The notes beneath the pieces were generated by a model. It was given only the letters and a program-made list of their open reading frames with translations, did not search any database and was not told where the DNA came from. The position numbers were made by a program, and so were the translations under genes. Below, piece by piece: positions 17,320-26,026 of a stretch of 64,000 nt of DNA; position 1 is the stretch's first letter, and every line of letters starts with the position of its first letter. The stretch is from Parahoeflea alexandrii (GTDB lineage Bacteria > Pseudomonadota > Alphaproteobacteria > Rhizobiales > Rhizobiaceae), in contig NZ_JAAAML010000003.1 of NCBI RefSeq assembly GCF_024105735.1, positions 1-64,000 of the forward strand, written 5' to 3'.

Positions 17320-17835
17320 GCATGGTTTGAGGCATGTCTTCGCCAACCCGTTTGTTGAACGGTTGTCGAAGACTTAAACAAGATCCGCTGTGCCGGGTAT
17401 TTAGACACCAGCACGGCGCACGCACCAATGACGTCTGTGTTTCCTTGCCACGAACCCGCGTGCCACACTTTTCATGACCGGCCTTGGGCCAGGAACACTC
17501 GAATCCGGCACCCTCCATGCTGTACGGCTCGTCCTCGGTCACACAAAACCCAAAGCACTTTGCGCTGTCTTGGTCTGGATGATGAGAACACCCGCGTGAA
17601 GACGGGAAGCCAACGCGGCTTGTCTCAAGAACCAGCCGACGCGAAAATGCTTTGTTTGCTATCCGGTGCGCATGCTGAGGATCCATAGATCTGGAATACA
17701 AGGAGGAGATCTCTGCAAGTGGGTGGCTGCGTGGAGGCGTTGCGACTTTCAAGCCGTAAGACATCAAGCTCACATTTCGTCGCTTTGGCCCAACAGGCAT
17801 CTGCACCGCAAAAAGGTGGGCACAACGGATGCGGG
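17320..17835. other. Gene-free stretch left of the element
   Basis: No frame in this ~500-bp stretch shows family motifs, an RBS-start combination or a recognisable RNA. Composition differs little from the flanks. It separates the catabolic block from the integrase remnant and is probably debris from earlier insertions at the tRNA-Arg site. Confidence 0.4.
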
Positions 17836-18085
17836 TTATCTTTCTGAAAAGGAGCGTTTGGCCGAGGGACTGCGCGTTTTAAGCATATGCACTTGATGTG
17901 CCGTGATCTCTTCCCTGATTGTACCCACGCATAGGTAGTCCGACGCGGTCTGGCTCTTGTTCGGTCTGCCGCATCCAGCGGAGCGCATCGGTGCGTGTTT
18001 GAAAGTGTTTGCAGCGGGGATCATGGCCAGTGCGTCGAACATGTGCCTGCCACTTGTCATTGCGTTTTCGTAGGAATGCCACGTC
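17836..18085 (-). pseudogene. Frameshifted N-terminal remnant of a tyrosine integrase
   Basis: Read on the minus strand, one frame gives an integrase arm-binding domain: VAFLRKRNDKWQAHVRRTG, then CKHFQTRTDALRWMRQTEQEPDRVGLP. This matches the typical phage integrase N terminus (RKRNDKWQAQVRRKG ... FRTKADAQAW ... DRRGLP). After about position 17925 the similarity seems to move to another frame (TIREEITAHQVHMLKTRSPSAKRS, resembling the start of the core-binding domain). It then ends with no catalytic domain. The remnant lies just outside attL, so it is likely a relic of an older element that used the same tRNA gene. Confidence 0.6.
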
Positions 18086-18189
18086 GGCAATTCCTGTCAG
18101 TGTGATCAGATTGTGACCGGTGACAAAACAGGACTGTTCCAGGGCTTGCTCGTCCGTGCACAACCCATTGTGTTCGTTAGGTTGTGAAA

Positions 18190-18237
18190 TGGCGCACCCG
18201 ACAGGATTCGAACCTGTGACCTCTGCCTTCGGAGGGC
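18190..18237. repeat. attL: 48-bp copy of the tRNA-Arg 3' half
   Basis: These 48 bp are identical to 39120-39167, the 3' part of the intact tRNA-Arg gene (CCA end, T arm and 3' side of the anticodon stem-loop). Identity stops at 18238 (g against a). It is the left attachment site of the element. Being only half a tRNA, it is not functional. Confidence 0.92.
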
Positions 18238-18361
18238 GCAGGAATGGTGTTGTTTGCCGTTCTTCTGGGTTTCTGCGTCTTTCCTAGCTATTGAAAATAA
18301 AGCATTATTACATAAATGTATTTTACTGTGGCTGCTTCGGTTTGCCTCAGATTACCAATAT

Positions 18362-18382
18362 GGTGTTAGCCCGGTGTTAGCC
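18362..18382. repeat. Left pair of putative integrase arm-type sites
   Basis: Two direct copies of GGTGTTAGCC separated by one C lie between attL and the integrase start. The same paired motif occurs at 39052-39072 near attR and nowhere else I found. Short tandem motifs just inside both att cores are typical of arm-type sites bound by the integrase N-terminal domain. Confidence 0.6.
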
Positions 18383-18395
18383 TGAGGGGAATTGC

Positions 18396-19724
18396 ATGGA
18401 AAACTTCAAACTCACGAAATCCTTAGTTGATGCGTTGAAGCCTCAGACCGAGCCTGCGAAGGACTACATCGCATGGTGCGGCGAACTGCGTGGCTTTGGG
18501 TGCCGTGTACGCAGGACAGGTGCTAAAAGCTTCGTCGCCATGTACCGTGTTAAAGGTGCAGGTCGCAGCGGCAAGCCGAGGATGGTAACCATTTGCAAGG
18601 TTGGTGAACTGACACCAGATCAAGCTAGGAAGAGGGCCAAGGAAACACTTGCGAGAGCAGCACTTGGCGAAGACGAAGCGGTCGAAAAGGCACGAAAAAG
18701 GGCGGAACTAACTGTAACCCAACTTTGCGATGAATACCTTGCTGAAGGCTGCGACGCGAAGAAGGCGTCCACGGTTGCAACCGATCGTGGCCGTATTGCG
18801 CGTCACATAAAGCCTCTTATGGGCAAAATGCGCATAGGCCAAGTTAGGCGCGGTGATATCGAACGCTTCATGCGCGACGTTGCCACTGGGAAGACTGCGG
18901 TGGTGGAGAACGGACGCGCCGTCGTAACTGGCGGCAAGGGAACCGCCGCTCGGACAGTGCGTTTGCTTGGTGGCATCTTCAGCTATGCGGTGGCGCGTGG
19001 ATACATCGAAACTAACCCGCGTTTCGGCGTGAAGGTTTATGCTGACGGCAAGGGCGAGCGCTTTTTAACCAAGGAAGAAATGCAGCGTTTGGGCGAAACG
19101 CTTCGTGAAGCTGAATTTGTCGGTCTACCTTGGAATCTTAATGAAGAAAAAGATGCCAAGCATTTGCCCACAAAAGATGAAGACCGGCGTGAAATCGTTT
19201 CACCGTATGCCGTCGCCGGGATCCGCCTTCTAATGCTCACAGGGTGCCGCGTGGGTGAAATCTTGGGATTGCGCTGGTCAGATGTCGATTTCGAACGCGG
19301 CGTTTTTAACCTGGCGGATTCCAAGACAGGTGCAAAGAAAGTTCTGCTTGGAGCGTCTGCGCTTGAAGTGCTGGCGGAACTCCCGCGAACAGGGGAGTAC
19401 GTGATTGCCGGTGCCTTGCCCAATAAACCGCGTTCGGACCTCAAGCGCCCGTGGGAACGTATTAAGCGACACGCCGGGCTTGAAAGCTTGCGATTACATG
19501 ACCTTAGGCATTCGTTCGCGTCGGTTGGTGCAGGCGCGGGAATGGGGCTTGCGATCGTAGGCAAGTTGCTTGGTCACGAATCGCCCTCTACAACGGCTCG
19601 TTACGCCCACTTGGCTGACGATCCTTTGCGCCGTGCATCGGAGAGCATATCAGGCATGATTGCAACGGCAATGAGTGGAAGCGATCAGGGCGCGGCTACA
19701 CCAATAAAGAAACTCGGAGATTGA
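18396..19724 (+). CDS. int: Tyrosine recombinase / integrase
   Basis: A 442-aa P4-like integrase that would insert and excise the element at tRNA-Arg. An N-terminal DUF4102-like arm-binding domain covers residues 1-100 (KSFVAMYRVKG...RMVTICKVGELTPDQARKRA), a SAM-like core-binding domain about 105-205, and the catalytic domain 220-420. The complete active site is present: Arg285 (TGCRVGEIL), Lys310, His368/Arg371 (LHDLRHSFAS), His394 (LGHESPSTT) and Tyr403 (ARYAHL). It lies 158 bp from attL. The paired arm motif is just upstream of its start, so it may repress its own promoter. Confidence 0.95.
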   Translation: MENFKLTKSLVDALKPQTEPAKDYIAWCGELRGFGCRVRRTGAKSFVAMYRVKGAGRSGKPRMVTICKVGELTPDQARKRAKETLARAALGEDEAVEKARKRAELTVTQLCDEYLAEGCDAKKASTVATDRGRIARHIKPLMGKMRIGQVRRGDIERFMRDVATGKTAVVENGRAVVTGGKGTAARTVRLLGGIFSYAVARGYIETNPRFGVKVYADGKGERFLTKEEMQRLGETLREAEFVGLPWNLNEEKDAKHLPTKDEDRREIVSPYAVAGIRLLMLTGCRVGEILGLRWSDVDFERGVFNLADSKTGAKKVLLGASALEVLAELPRTGEYVIAGALPNKPRSDLKRPWERIKRHAGLESLRLHDLRHSFASVGAGAGMGLAIVGKLLGHESPSTTARYAHLADDPLRRASESISGMIATAMSGSDQGAATPIKKLGD

Positions 19725-20200
19725 CCATTGTGGGCAAGATGTCGTGGGAACAAACATTTAGAGATACGGTTGAGGGGCGTCCAGGACTTTTCACAGCAGA
19801 AATCTCCGCTGATAACGGTCTCCTTGGGGTAAACAAACCAATTTCCAAGGGCGCAAAACCACAGCCACATTTGGTTGTGGAACTGCTGCGCAGCGATATT
19901 CCGCTAACAAAAGAACTGCGAGCGATTATCGCGGACTTTCTGGACCCGAACGCCCAAACAGCATTTTGGTTCAAGCCTTTTGGTCGCCGAAACAAAGGAC
20001 GTCATCCGGATTGGAAGACCTGGCACATGGACGCGGCGATCTTTGTCGAAAAGAATTCCGAGGATCGGGGTACTTTTGAGGCTGCAGTTCAAGGTGCAAT
20101 GCAAAAATACGGCTTGCAGAGATCCCAAGTGACAGACGCATGCAAAATACTAAAAGAAGTGAGAAAATATGAGCGCAGCCTTCGCGAGGAAGACCTGTAG
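19721..20200 (+). CDS. Hypothetical protein coupled to the integrase
   Basis: A 159-aa soluble protein with no family I recognise. It starts with TTG at 19721 in a TTGA overlap with the integrase stop; an in-frame GTG at 19730 and ATG at 19739 are alternatives. It is rich in charged residues and contains KPFGRRNKGRHPDWKTWHMDAAIFVEKNSEDRGTF-type sequence in the middle and a basic helix at the C terminus. Coupling to int suggests a role in excision or its control, but nothing in the sequence proves that. Confidence 0.6.
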   Translation: MTIVGKMSWEQTFRDTVEGRPGLFTAEISADNGLLGVNKPISKGAKPQPHLVVELLRSDIPLTKELRAIIADFLDPNAQTAFWFKPFGRRNKGRHPDWKTWHMDAAIFVEKNSEDRGTFEAAVQGAMQKYGLQRSQVTDACKILKEVRKYERSLREEDL

Positions 20201-20234
20201 TCCGGCTAATTCGGCCCATTAGGTGGACCGTTAA

Positions 20235-20251
20235 GATTTTGTATTAAAATC
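20235..20251. promoter_or_regulatory. Palindrome upstream of the AlpA-like gene
   Basis: GATTTT and AAAATC arms flank GTATT in the AT-rich gap before the small HTH gene. It is a candidate operator or promoter element for the early operon of the element. Confidence 0.3.
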
Positions 20252-20312
20252 GTAAATGTGAATATTGATTGCCATTCCGTGCGTTTGACATGGTTGATTT
20301 AGGATGGCATCA

Positions 20313-20558
20313 ATGACCCAATCGACATTCCTTCGCCGCGACAAAGCGGCTGCGTACCTTCAAGAGCGCTTCGGCGCATACACTACCAACACACTTGCAA
20401 AGCTTGCCTGTGTTGGAGGCGGGCCGAGATTTCGCAAGCTTGGGCCGTTTCCCGTTTACTTGTCCGAAGACCTTGACGAGTGGGCGAAGTCACGCATGTC
20501 GCGCTCTGTTTCCAGCACATCGGAATTTGGTGCAAGCGACAGGCGGGAAACCGAATGA
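20313..20558 (+). CDS. AlpA/excisionase-like small HTH DNA-binding protein
   Basis: An 81-aa protein with a MerR-type winged HTH of the AlpA/excisionase class. FLRRDKAAAYLQERFGAYTTNTLAKLA is the HTH, GGGPRFRKLGPFPVYLSEDLDEWAKSRM the wing and the signature ...EDLDEWAKS end. The ATG at 20313 has AGGA 8 nt upstream; the ATG at 20304 overlaps that RBS. In P4-like elements AlpA activates int and promotes excision, and this gene lies between int and the primase as expected for such a regulator. Confidence 0.75.
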   Translation: MTQSTFLRRDKAAAYLQERFGAYTTNTLAKLACVGGGPRFRKLGPFPVYLSEDLDEWAKSRMSRSVSSTSEFGASDRRETE

Positions 20559-20616
20559 AACGGTTGCAGTACGACAATTCAGTTGCAAACTTACACAACG
20601 CTTACGAGGTATTGTC

Positions 20617-23600
20617 GTGAGCGCTGGGGGTGAAACGAGCGGGGCTGGCGATAGAGGGCACGGTGGCACCTCTCACCTCCATAGGGCTAGGCCAATTCAT
20701 GAACCGGGAATGCTTTCGCAGATTCAGCGTGGCGTTCGCGATGCTTTCCGGCTTGCATGCGTTCAAAATGGCTGGAGTCCGGTCCCGCTGCGGGCGTCAA
20801 GCCCCTTGGACAACGAAGGCACTTGGGCGCACGGAAGTAAGCTTCCATCGATTGTAGGCTGGCAAGCTGTCAGGCGTGTCACCGAAGATGACGTCAATGA
20901 ATGGCTGTCGGATGAATATTCGGCTGGGCTTGGGACGGGGGTAAGAACCGGGCTGCAAGTTTGCGACGATGGGAGCAACGTTTGGGTTCACACCATCGAC
21001 GTAGATGTGGACGGAATGCTTGGTTCCTTGAGAGGTGCACGGCTTGACGAGGCCGAAAAGAAATACGCGATTGTAAACAATGTGGTATTTCTCGCTCGGC
21101 AATTTCTGGGTGAGGACGTGATGATCCGGGAGGGCCGCTTTGGCCGCGTTACTATTGTTGCTATCAGTCGTGGCCTAGTCGATTTTGGAAATGCTCTTCA
21201 CTTTGGGTTGGACAGCGAAGGCCACCATGATCACATCGATTTCCGGTGTGCCGATGGACAGCAGATCGCCTGTCAGGGTGTCCACCCATTTGTATATCCC
21301 GATGGAACCCAACACTGCTACGCATGGATCGGCGATAGATCACCGGCAACGGTCAAGCTGACCGACGTTTGTTGTATTACGCAACAGCAGGCTACCGCGT
21401 TTGTAGATGCGCTAGCGGATCGGCTCAAGCCGTTTGGAATTACAAGGTCGCCGCCCCCCGGAACCGCCAACACCCAAACAGGTGACGCTATAGAGACGGG
21501 CGGCTCATACGATCCAATAATCAGTGCTAATAGCGGACTGATTACAGGGCGGCGCGATCTCTATATCCATAGAATCGCGGGTCAAAGTCTTTTCGTGTTG
21601 AGCATACAGCAGAGCAACCCGCCAAGCGCTGCGGATACGCCCCTCATTGACAGGGCAGCGAACGAGGCCTTTGCGAAGATTTCGACAAACTGCGAGATGG
21701 CGGACGCGGGCGGCAAGACCATAACGCTGGAACGTGTTCGAAAGGCCGTCGTGAAGGCTATCCCCAGAACCGTGCGCGACTGGAAGGCAAGGAAGGCATC
21801 CAGCGCCGATGGGGCCAGGATCTATCAGCAGAGCCAAAATGCACAGGCGGCAAAGTTGGCTGAACACGCAAAGCAGAAAGGATCCGAGGGGCAGTCGAGC
21901 GCATTCGATTATGTTCCACTGCCTCCTGCTGAAACACGCTCTCTCGCAGAATTGAGAAGTGTGCTCCATGACGGCATCAGCGGATTTATCATTCCGACCT
22001 TGGCCAACATGTATCTCACCTACGGGTTGGCAGAACGCAGGCTTCGTATTGCCCGCGCGCAAGCTGGGATTGGGAAAACGCACGCAACAATCGAAATTCT
22101 ACCTAAGGCCATTGTGGCTGACAGGGCGTTGGTTGCAGGGAGCCTTAAACGCTGGGAAAGTTGGCGGCTCCGTAGGGAGATTTTCAGAGCAGGGAACCCA
22201 GACGTCCGGTTTGAAGAAGCTGAACCAGATCGGGACATGCAACCCATGCGGTTCCTGTTCACAGCGCCGCCGCACAAGCTCTTAATGCAGACGGAAGACG
22301 GTCTGCTGAAATCCCTCAAGGAAGCCGGTGTCGATGCGTCTGTGCTGCGCTGGGTTTCGCAAGTCCACAAAGACCCGGTGAACCGTGACGGTGTGACCTA
22401 CCACCCATGCAGGATTCCTGAGGTGGTCATAAAGGTCAAGGAGCGTGGGGATTCGCCACTGCAAGCCTGCATGTCGAAGCAGTTTTTAAGCAAGGAGCAG
22501 TATGCTTGGTTTGTCGCCAACAAGGAAGCGGATCGGCAAAAAGCTCTTTATATGAAACTGGTGAGAATCGCAGCCGATAAAACCCGAGATCATGCGGAGA
22601 AGGTCTCGGAATTGCGTGGGGCCAATGTTCAACTTGAGAAGGCTCAGCGCGACGGCGATGTTGATGCAATCAAAGACGCGAAAGCAGAGGTCCGGAGGTG
22701 CACGGGCCCGTTTGAGCGAAGCAAGAATACCAAAGACCGGCTGGATAGACGCGTTCGCCAGACGCTGAAGAATCAGAGGATTGTGAAACGGCAAATGGCC
22801 ATCCATGGCGCACACAGCCAGGAATTTCATCCGTCGCTTGAGGATCGGATCAAAGGGCAAAAGGCCGTGCCGCCTCCTGTGGATGTCTTCGCTGGAAAGA
22901 AGCCACCGACTGGGACCATTTGCAACTGCCCATACGCGAAGACTTGCGCCTATGGCTCGCAATTGGCAATCGGGCGTGATGGGAAGCCAGGTCTGGAACT
23001 TGGCGAAATCCTAATCAACAAGCGCGACCCGGACATTTTGCTGGCCACCCACAACATGACCACGAAGCCCGGAGGGCATCTGATTGAGGCGCGAAAGCGC
23101 GGCATGAATATCGTAGATGAGAGCCTTTTAGATGTCAGCGTCAGCGGCGATCCGACAACCGTTGATATGGGGCAGCTTTCGCTCGTCGCGCCTCACTTGG
23201 CAGGGGCAATTCACCTCTATCTGCGTGCGTGCGGTGGCGAGCTAGGGGATAATTTTGGAAATATTAACGTGCCTTTTCATCGTGATCTTTTGCACGCATC
23301 CTATGATTGTCAGGATATGCACGTCGCAGGCGGGCCGCCAGAGAAAATATCGAGAAGCCGTGTCATATCAGAAATCCAAGACGGGTTGAAACGGTGCAAT
23401 GAGATTCTGAAGTCGCGGCCTTCATTCATCAAGGCACCCAACTGGAGTAATGAGATCCAAGACGCATCCGATTTGGCGTCTTTCGAAAGTGGAATGCTCC
23501 AGAGGCTCGCCCGTGTTCTTGTCGAGTTATTACGGTTCGCCGGAGGGAAACAACAGTTGTCAGCGGGTTTGACCATTGCGCGAAAATCCGGAGAAACTGG

Positions 23601-24909
23601 CGTCGCCTTAGAATTTCGAAGTCTCATGAGACTGCATCCAAGCTGGTCTGCTCGCACCACCACAAAGGGCGAAGACACAATCACGCACTGGTTTCCGATT
23701 TTGATGCTCTCCGCGACACCCGGAGAAGAACGACATCTGAGTGCCGCCACTGGAATAGCCGATATAGAGACGATAATTGACTTGCCGGATATCCCATTCA
23801 AGCAGGGAACGCGTGTTGTTTGTGTGTCTGGTGTTGGCGACAATCGAACCAAAATCCGCGAAGAGATTTCCGACAATTTCGAATTTCCTCGAAACGCAAA
23901 ACATGAGTGGTTTCGCAAGTTTATGGAGCGCGATTTGAAGGCTCACGGGAAAACTTACGACCCGGCCAAAGCTGGCTTGGTGACGACACTAGATGCGCTC
24001 CCCAAGATCAGAGACCATTACCTGGTGGAAGGCAGCGAGAACTATGTCACCTACGGCGGCGCTATCGGGAGCAACAAGCTTGAGGACGTGCCGGTGCTGG
24101 TCATATATGGACGCCACGGGCCGCGCGACGATGACATTATACGCCTGTCAGAGCTGATATTCGGTAAGCGCGTCGAGGAGCCACTGACTGCGCTAGAGTT
24201 GTCGATGCTTCCCGCCGTTGATGAAAACGGCAACACGATTGGGCGTCCTGAGCCATATGTTGTGCGTGACGAATACGTAGACCTGAACAATGTGGATGTG
24301 ATTGCTGAACTTACTGCCCTTGGGGCCACCCGGTCTGGTCGTATGTTTTTTCAGCGGTTCCAAGTTAAGCATGAAACACGGGGCGGTATCGTTTCCCCAT
24401 ATGTGCGAGAACACCATGATCCCGAAATAGCTGCTATATCTATTCACTTTTTTGAGGACGCAACCCATCAAGATGCGATTTATCGTGCCCGCCTCGGCAA
24501 TCGAAAAGATGGTCACGAATGTACGGTTTACGCCTTCACGGACATGTATCTCCCGCAAGCAACAGAACTTCACAAGCTTGATGATTTGAAGACGCAGGAT
24601 GACCTAACCCGCACGGGGGTATTCTGCATATATTGGCGCTGGCTGGTTGCAACAAGACCTGATCAGTTCAAGGACAAAAAGAGCGTCGATGCGAAGTTAG
24701 ACACGCGGTGGCACGCTGTGCCGTCTGCTCCAGACGGCTGGGTAAGGCACAACATCTGTTTTGATGGGAGCAGCGAGCCATTTGAGGTTTACGTTGACCC
24801 GTCAATCGACGACCACGAAGCTGCAATTCGGGCGGAAGTAGCAGAATTATATGTGATATTCACAAGCCGAACCAAGCGCGGCGCGAAGCTCAATGTGCCC
24901 TTTGAATAA
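20617..24909 (+). CDS. Putative PrimPol-helicase replication protein of the element
   Basis: A 1,430-aa protein. I start at the GTG at 20617 because GAGG lies 7 nt upstream and the earlier frame overlaps the HTH gene. Residues ~45-270 look like a bifunctional primase-polymerase domain: SKLPSIVGWQAV, GLGTGVRTG, the acidic D128-V-D130 of IDVDVDG and HIDFRCADGQQIACQGVHP with D208. A P-loop AGIGKT is at 483-488. D834-E835 in NIVDESLLD may be Walker B and LSATP near 1031-1035 resembles an SF2 helicase motif. CNCPYAKTC (769-777) is a Cys cluster that could bind Zn or Fe-S. A charged coiled-coil-like stretch lies near 650-690. It probably replicates the excised element. Domain calls are from motifs only. 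Confidence 0.7.
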   Translation: MSAGGETSGAGDRGHGGTSHLHRARPIHEPGMLSQIQRGVRDAFRLACVQNGWSPVPLRASSPLDNEGTWAHGSKLPSIVGWQAVRRVTEDDVNEWLSDEYSAGLGTGVRTGLQVCDDGSNVWVHTIDVDVDGMLGSLRGARLDEAEKKYAIVNNVVFLARQFLGEDVMIREGRFGRVTIVAISRGLVDFGNALHFGLDSEGHHDHIDFRCADGQQIACQGVHPFVYPDGTQHCYAWIGDRSPATVKLTDVCCITQQQATAFVDALADRLKPFGITRSPPPGTANTQTGDAIETGGSYDPIISANSGLITGRRDLYIHRIAGQSLFVLSIQQSNPPSAADTPLIDRAANEAFAKISTNCEMADAGGKTITLERVRKAVVKAIPRTVRDWKARKASSADGARIYQQSQNAQAAKLAEHAKQKGSEGQSSAFDYVPLPPAETRSLAELRSVLHDGISGFIIPTLANMYLTYGLAERRLRIARAQAGIGKTHATIEILPKAIVADRALVAGSLKRWESWRLRREIFRAGNPDVRFEEAEPDRDMQPMRFLFTAPPHKLLMQTEDGLLKSLKEAGVDASVLRWVSQVHKDPVNRDGVTYHPCRIPEVVIKVKERGDSPLQACMSKQFLSKEQYAWFVANKEADRQKALYMKLVRIAADKTRDHAEKVSELRGANVQLEKAQRDGDVDAIKDAKAEVRRCTGPFERSKNTKDRLDRRVRQTLKNQRIVKRQMAIHGAHSQEFHPSLEDRIKGQKAVPPPVDVFAGKKPPTGTICNCPYAKTCAYGSQLAIGRDGKPGLELGEILINKRDPDILLATHNMTTKPGGHLIEARKRGMNIVDESLLDVSVSGDPTTVDMGQLSLVAPHLAGAIHLYLRACGGELGDNFGNINVPFHRDLLHASYDCQDMHVAGGPPEKISRSRVISEIQDGLKRCNEILKSRPSFIKAPNWSNEIQDASDLASFESGMLQRLARVLVELLRFAGGKQQLSAGLTIARKSGETGVALEFRSLMRLHPSWSARTTTKGEDTITHWFPILMLSATPGEERHLSAATGIADIETIIDLPDIPFKQGTRVVCVSGVGDNRTKIREEISDNFEFPRNAKHEWFRKFMERDLKAHGKTYDPAKAGLVTTLDALPKIRDHYLVEGSENYVTYGGAIGSNKLEDVPVLVIYGRHGPRDDDIIRLSELIFGKRVEEPLTALELSMLPAVDENGNTIGRPEPYVVRDEYVDLNNVDVIAELTALGATRSGRMFFQRFQVKHETRGGIVSPYVREHHDPEIAAISIHFFEDATHQDAIYRARLGNRKDGHECTVYAFTDMYLPQATELHKLDDLKTQDDLTRTGVFCIYWRWLVATRPDQFKDKKSVDAKLDTRWHAVPSAPDGWVRHNICFDGSSEPFEVYVDPSIDDHEAAIRAEVAELYVIFTSRTKRGAKLNVPFE

Positions 24910-24926
24910 TATTCGGGGCTGCGTGT

Positions 24927-24991
24927 CTCAACTCCCTAGCCGTGATCATGATAAAGGGGCTATATATCGTGGGCACGGCTAGGGAGTGACA
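24927..24991 (+). repeat. 65-bp hairpin repeat, copy 1
   Basis: Lies 18 bp after the PrimPol-helicase stop. The arms ACTCCCTAGCCGTG (24931-24944) and CACGGCTAGGGAGT (24974-24987) pair perfectly. Inside, CATGAT (24947-24952) pairs with ATCGTG (24966-24971) with one T-G. Copy 2 at 34005-34069 differs at only 2 of 65 positions. Homology continues more weakly on the right side to about 25080. No T-run follows the stem directly. Confidence 0.85.
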
Positions 24992-25208
24992 TTTGCCCTT
25001 TTCGTTAGAGTTTTTTGTCCGCTGCAATGACGAGAGCGCCAGTTAAAGGAGACAGGGCCGAACAACACCGAAGTTGTGTTGTTCGTGACGGGATCGAACC
25101 ACAATGAGTGCACACGTTGGCGCGGTGCAGGGTAAGATCCGGTGGGCTCATGGAATGGGCGAGCGTTGAAGTGGTTTGGAGGCCATTCACTCGGCCATTT
25201 CAAATTGC

Positions 25209-25283
25209 TCAATAAAGAAATCTACCTTCGCCTGTTCGCGCAGCTTGCACATGATGTTCAACCATGGAGTAGCGCGCGCTCAT
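25209..25283 (-). other. Possible small ORF or gene remnant after the HEPN gene
   Basis: An ATG overlapping the HEPN gene stop (ATGA) opens a 24-codon frame. A second frame over the same DNA (25187-25252) reads MCKLREQAKVDFFIEQFEMAE. The two together look like the frameshifted end of a lost gene or non-coding spacer. No family is recognised. Confidence 0.2.
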
Positions 25284-26026
25284 GCGGCCTCCTCTGCCTC
25301 GTCTGGCGGGTATAGGTCTGCGAGTCTCTGGTGGAGTGATTGGACCGCACCGAAGCCGATCTCGTCACAGACATCCCGAATGTCGTAGTCGCGGCAAAAG
25401 GCGATGTCGCTGGCCGACATATAGAACTCTTTCACCAGCACCTCTTCGATCTGCTGGGCATCGTCGGTGTATTCGCGTTCCTCGGCATCTTGCGAGGCGA
25501 TCAGGAAAGCCTTGTAGCCCTCGCCGATGGTCGGGGCGCTGTGGCGCTGGATTTCCTCTACCGTGCGAAAGACGTCGCGCACCTTCCGGGCCAGTTCGTC
25601 TTCGGAGTTGAAAAAGATGTTGCCGTTGGCGTGGGCGGTGTCGTTGCGTTCGTCCACCAGCTTGGCATAGGTGCCGATCTTGGCGTTGTCGCACTGGATC
25701 AGCTTGAGGAACCGTAACACCGACCGCTCATTCACCGCGCTGAACACGAAGGGCGAGGTCGCATCCATCAGGTTTTTCTCAACATCCTTGCTGAACCCAA
25801 CCATTGCTGTCTCGAAGGGGCCAGGGCGGATCAGCCTGATCTGCCAGATGTTGAAATAGACAAAGCTCATCACCAGCATGTGGTAAGCGAGGAAGGCGAA
25901 CTGGTATTTGCCATGCTCGACATTGGTGTCGAAGGCCTCCCAGAGGAAGCGGACATAATCGCGCTCCTTGGTCGTGCGATAGGACAGCGGCAGATAGGTT
26001 TCCAGCTGGGCGGCCTCTTCAATCAT
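25280..26026 (-). CDS. HEPN-motif protein in the type I R-M operon
   Basis: A 248-aa mostly helical protein overlapping the hsdMS stop by 4 nt, so tightly co-expressed with it. Residues 123-135 read LVDERNDTAHANG, an R-x4-H motif (Arg127, His132) in the setting typical of HEPN-fold ribonucleases, with a hydrophobic helical N-terminal half (FAFLAYHMLVMSFVYFN). No ATPase or nuclease domain of other type is seen. HEPN nucleases such as PrrC are known guards of type I R-M systems, and this small protein might play an analogous part. It could equally be an assembly or modulatory subunit. Function is inferred from one motif and operon position. Confidence 0.65.
   Translation of the reverse strand: MIEEAAQLETYLPLSYRTTKERDYVRFLWEAFDTNVEHGKYQFAFLAYHMLVMSFVYFNIWQIRLIRPGPFETAMVGFSKDVEKNLMDATSPFVFSAVNERSVLRFLKLIQCDNAKIGTYAKLVDERNDTAHANGNIFFNSEDELARKVRDVFRTVEEIQRHSAPTIGEGYKAFLIASQDAEEREYTDDAQQIEEVLVKEFYMSASDIAFCRDYDIRDVCDEIGFGAVQSLHQRLADLYPPDEAEEAA

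Noticed and set aside
17105-17806. 233-codon minus-strand frame left of the element
   Set aside because: Overlaps the dienelactone hydrolase gene in antisense and shows no family similarity.
18190-18237. A second tRNA-Arg gene
   Set aside because: Only the 3' half is present; the D arm and 5' acceptor strand are missing, so it is attL.
20395-20616. N-terminal extension of the PrimPol-helicase frame
   Set aside because: Overlaps the AlpA-like gene, has no RBS at its ATG and no family residues; the GTG at 20617 has GAGG at good spacing.
24931-24987. Hairpin copy 1 as an ordinary rho-independent terminator
   Set aside because: No T-tract follows the stem on either strand (first T-run is over 20 nt away), and sequence as well as structure is conserved between copies. 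Termination cannot be fully excluded.
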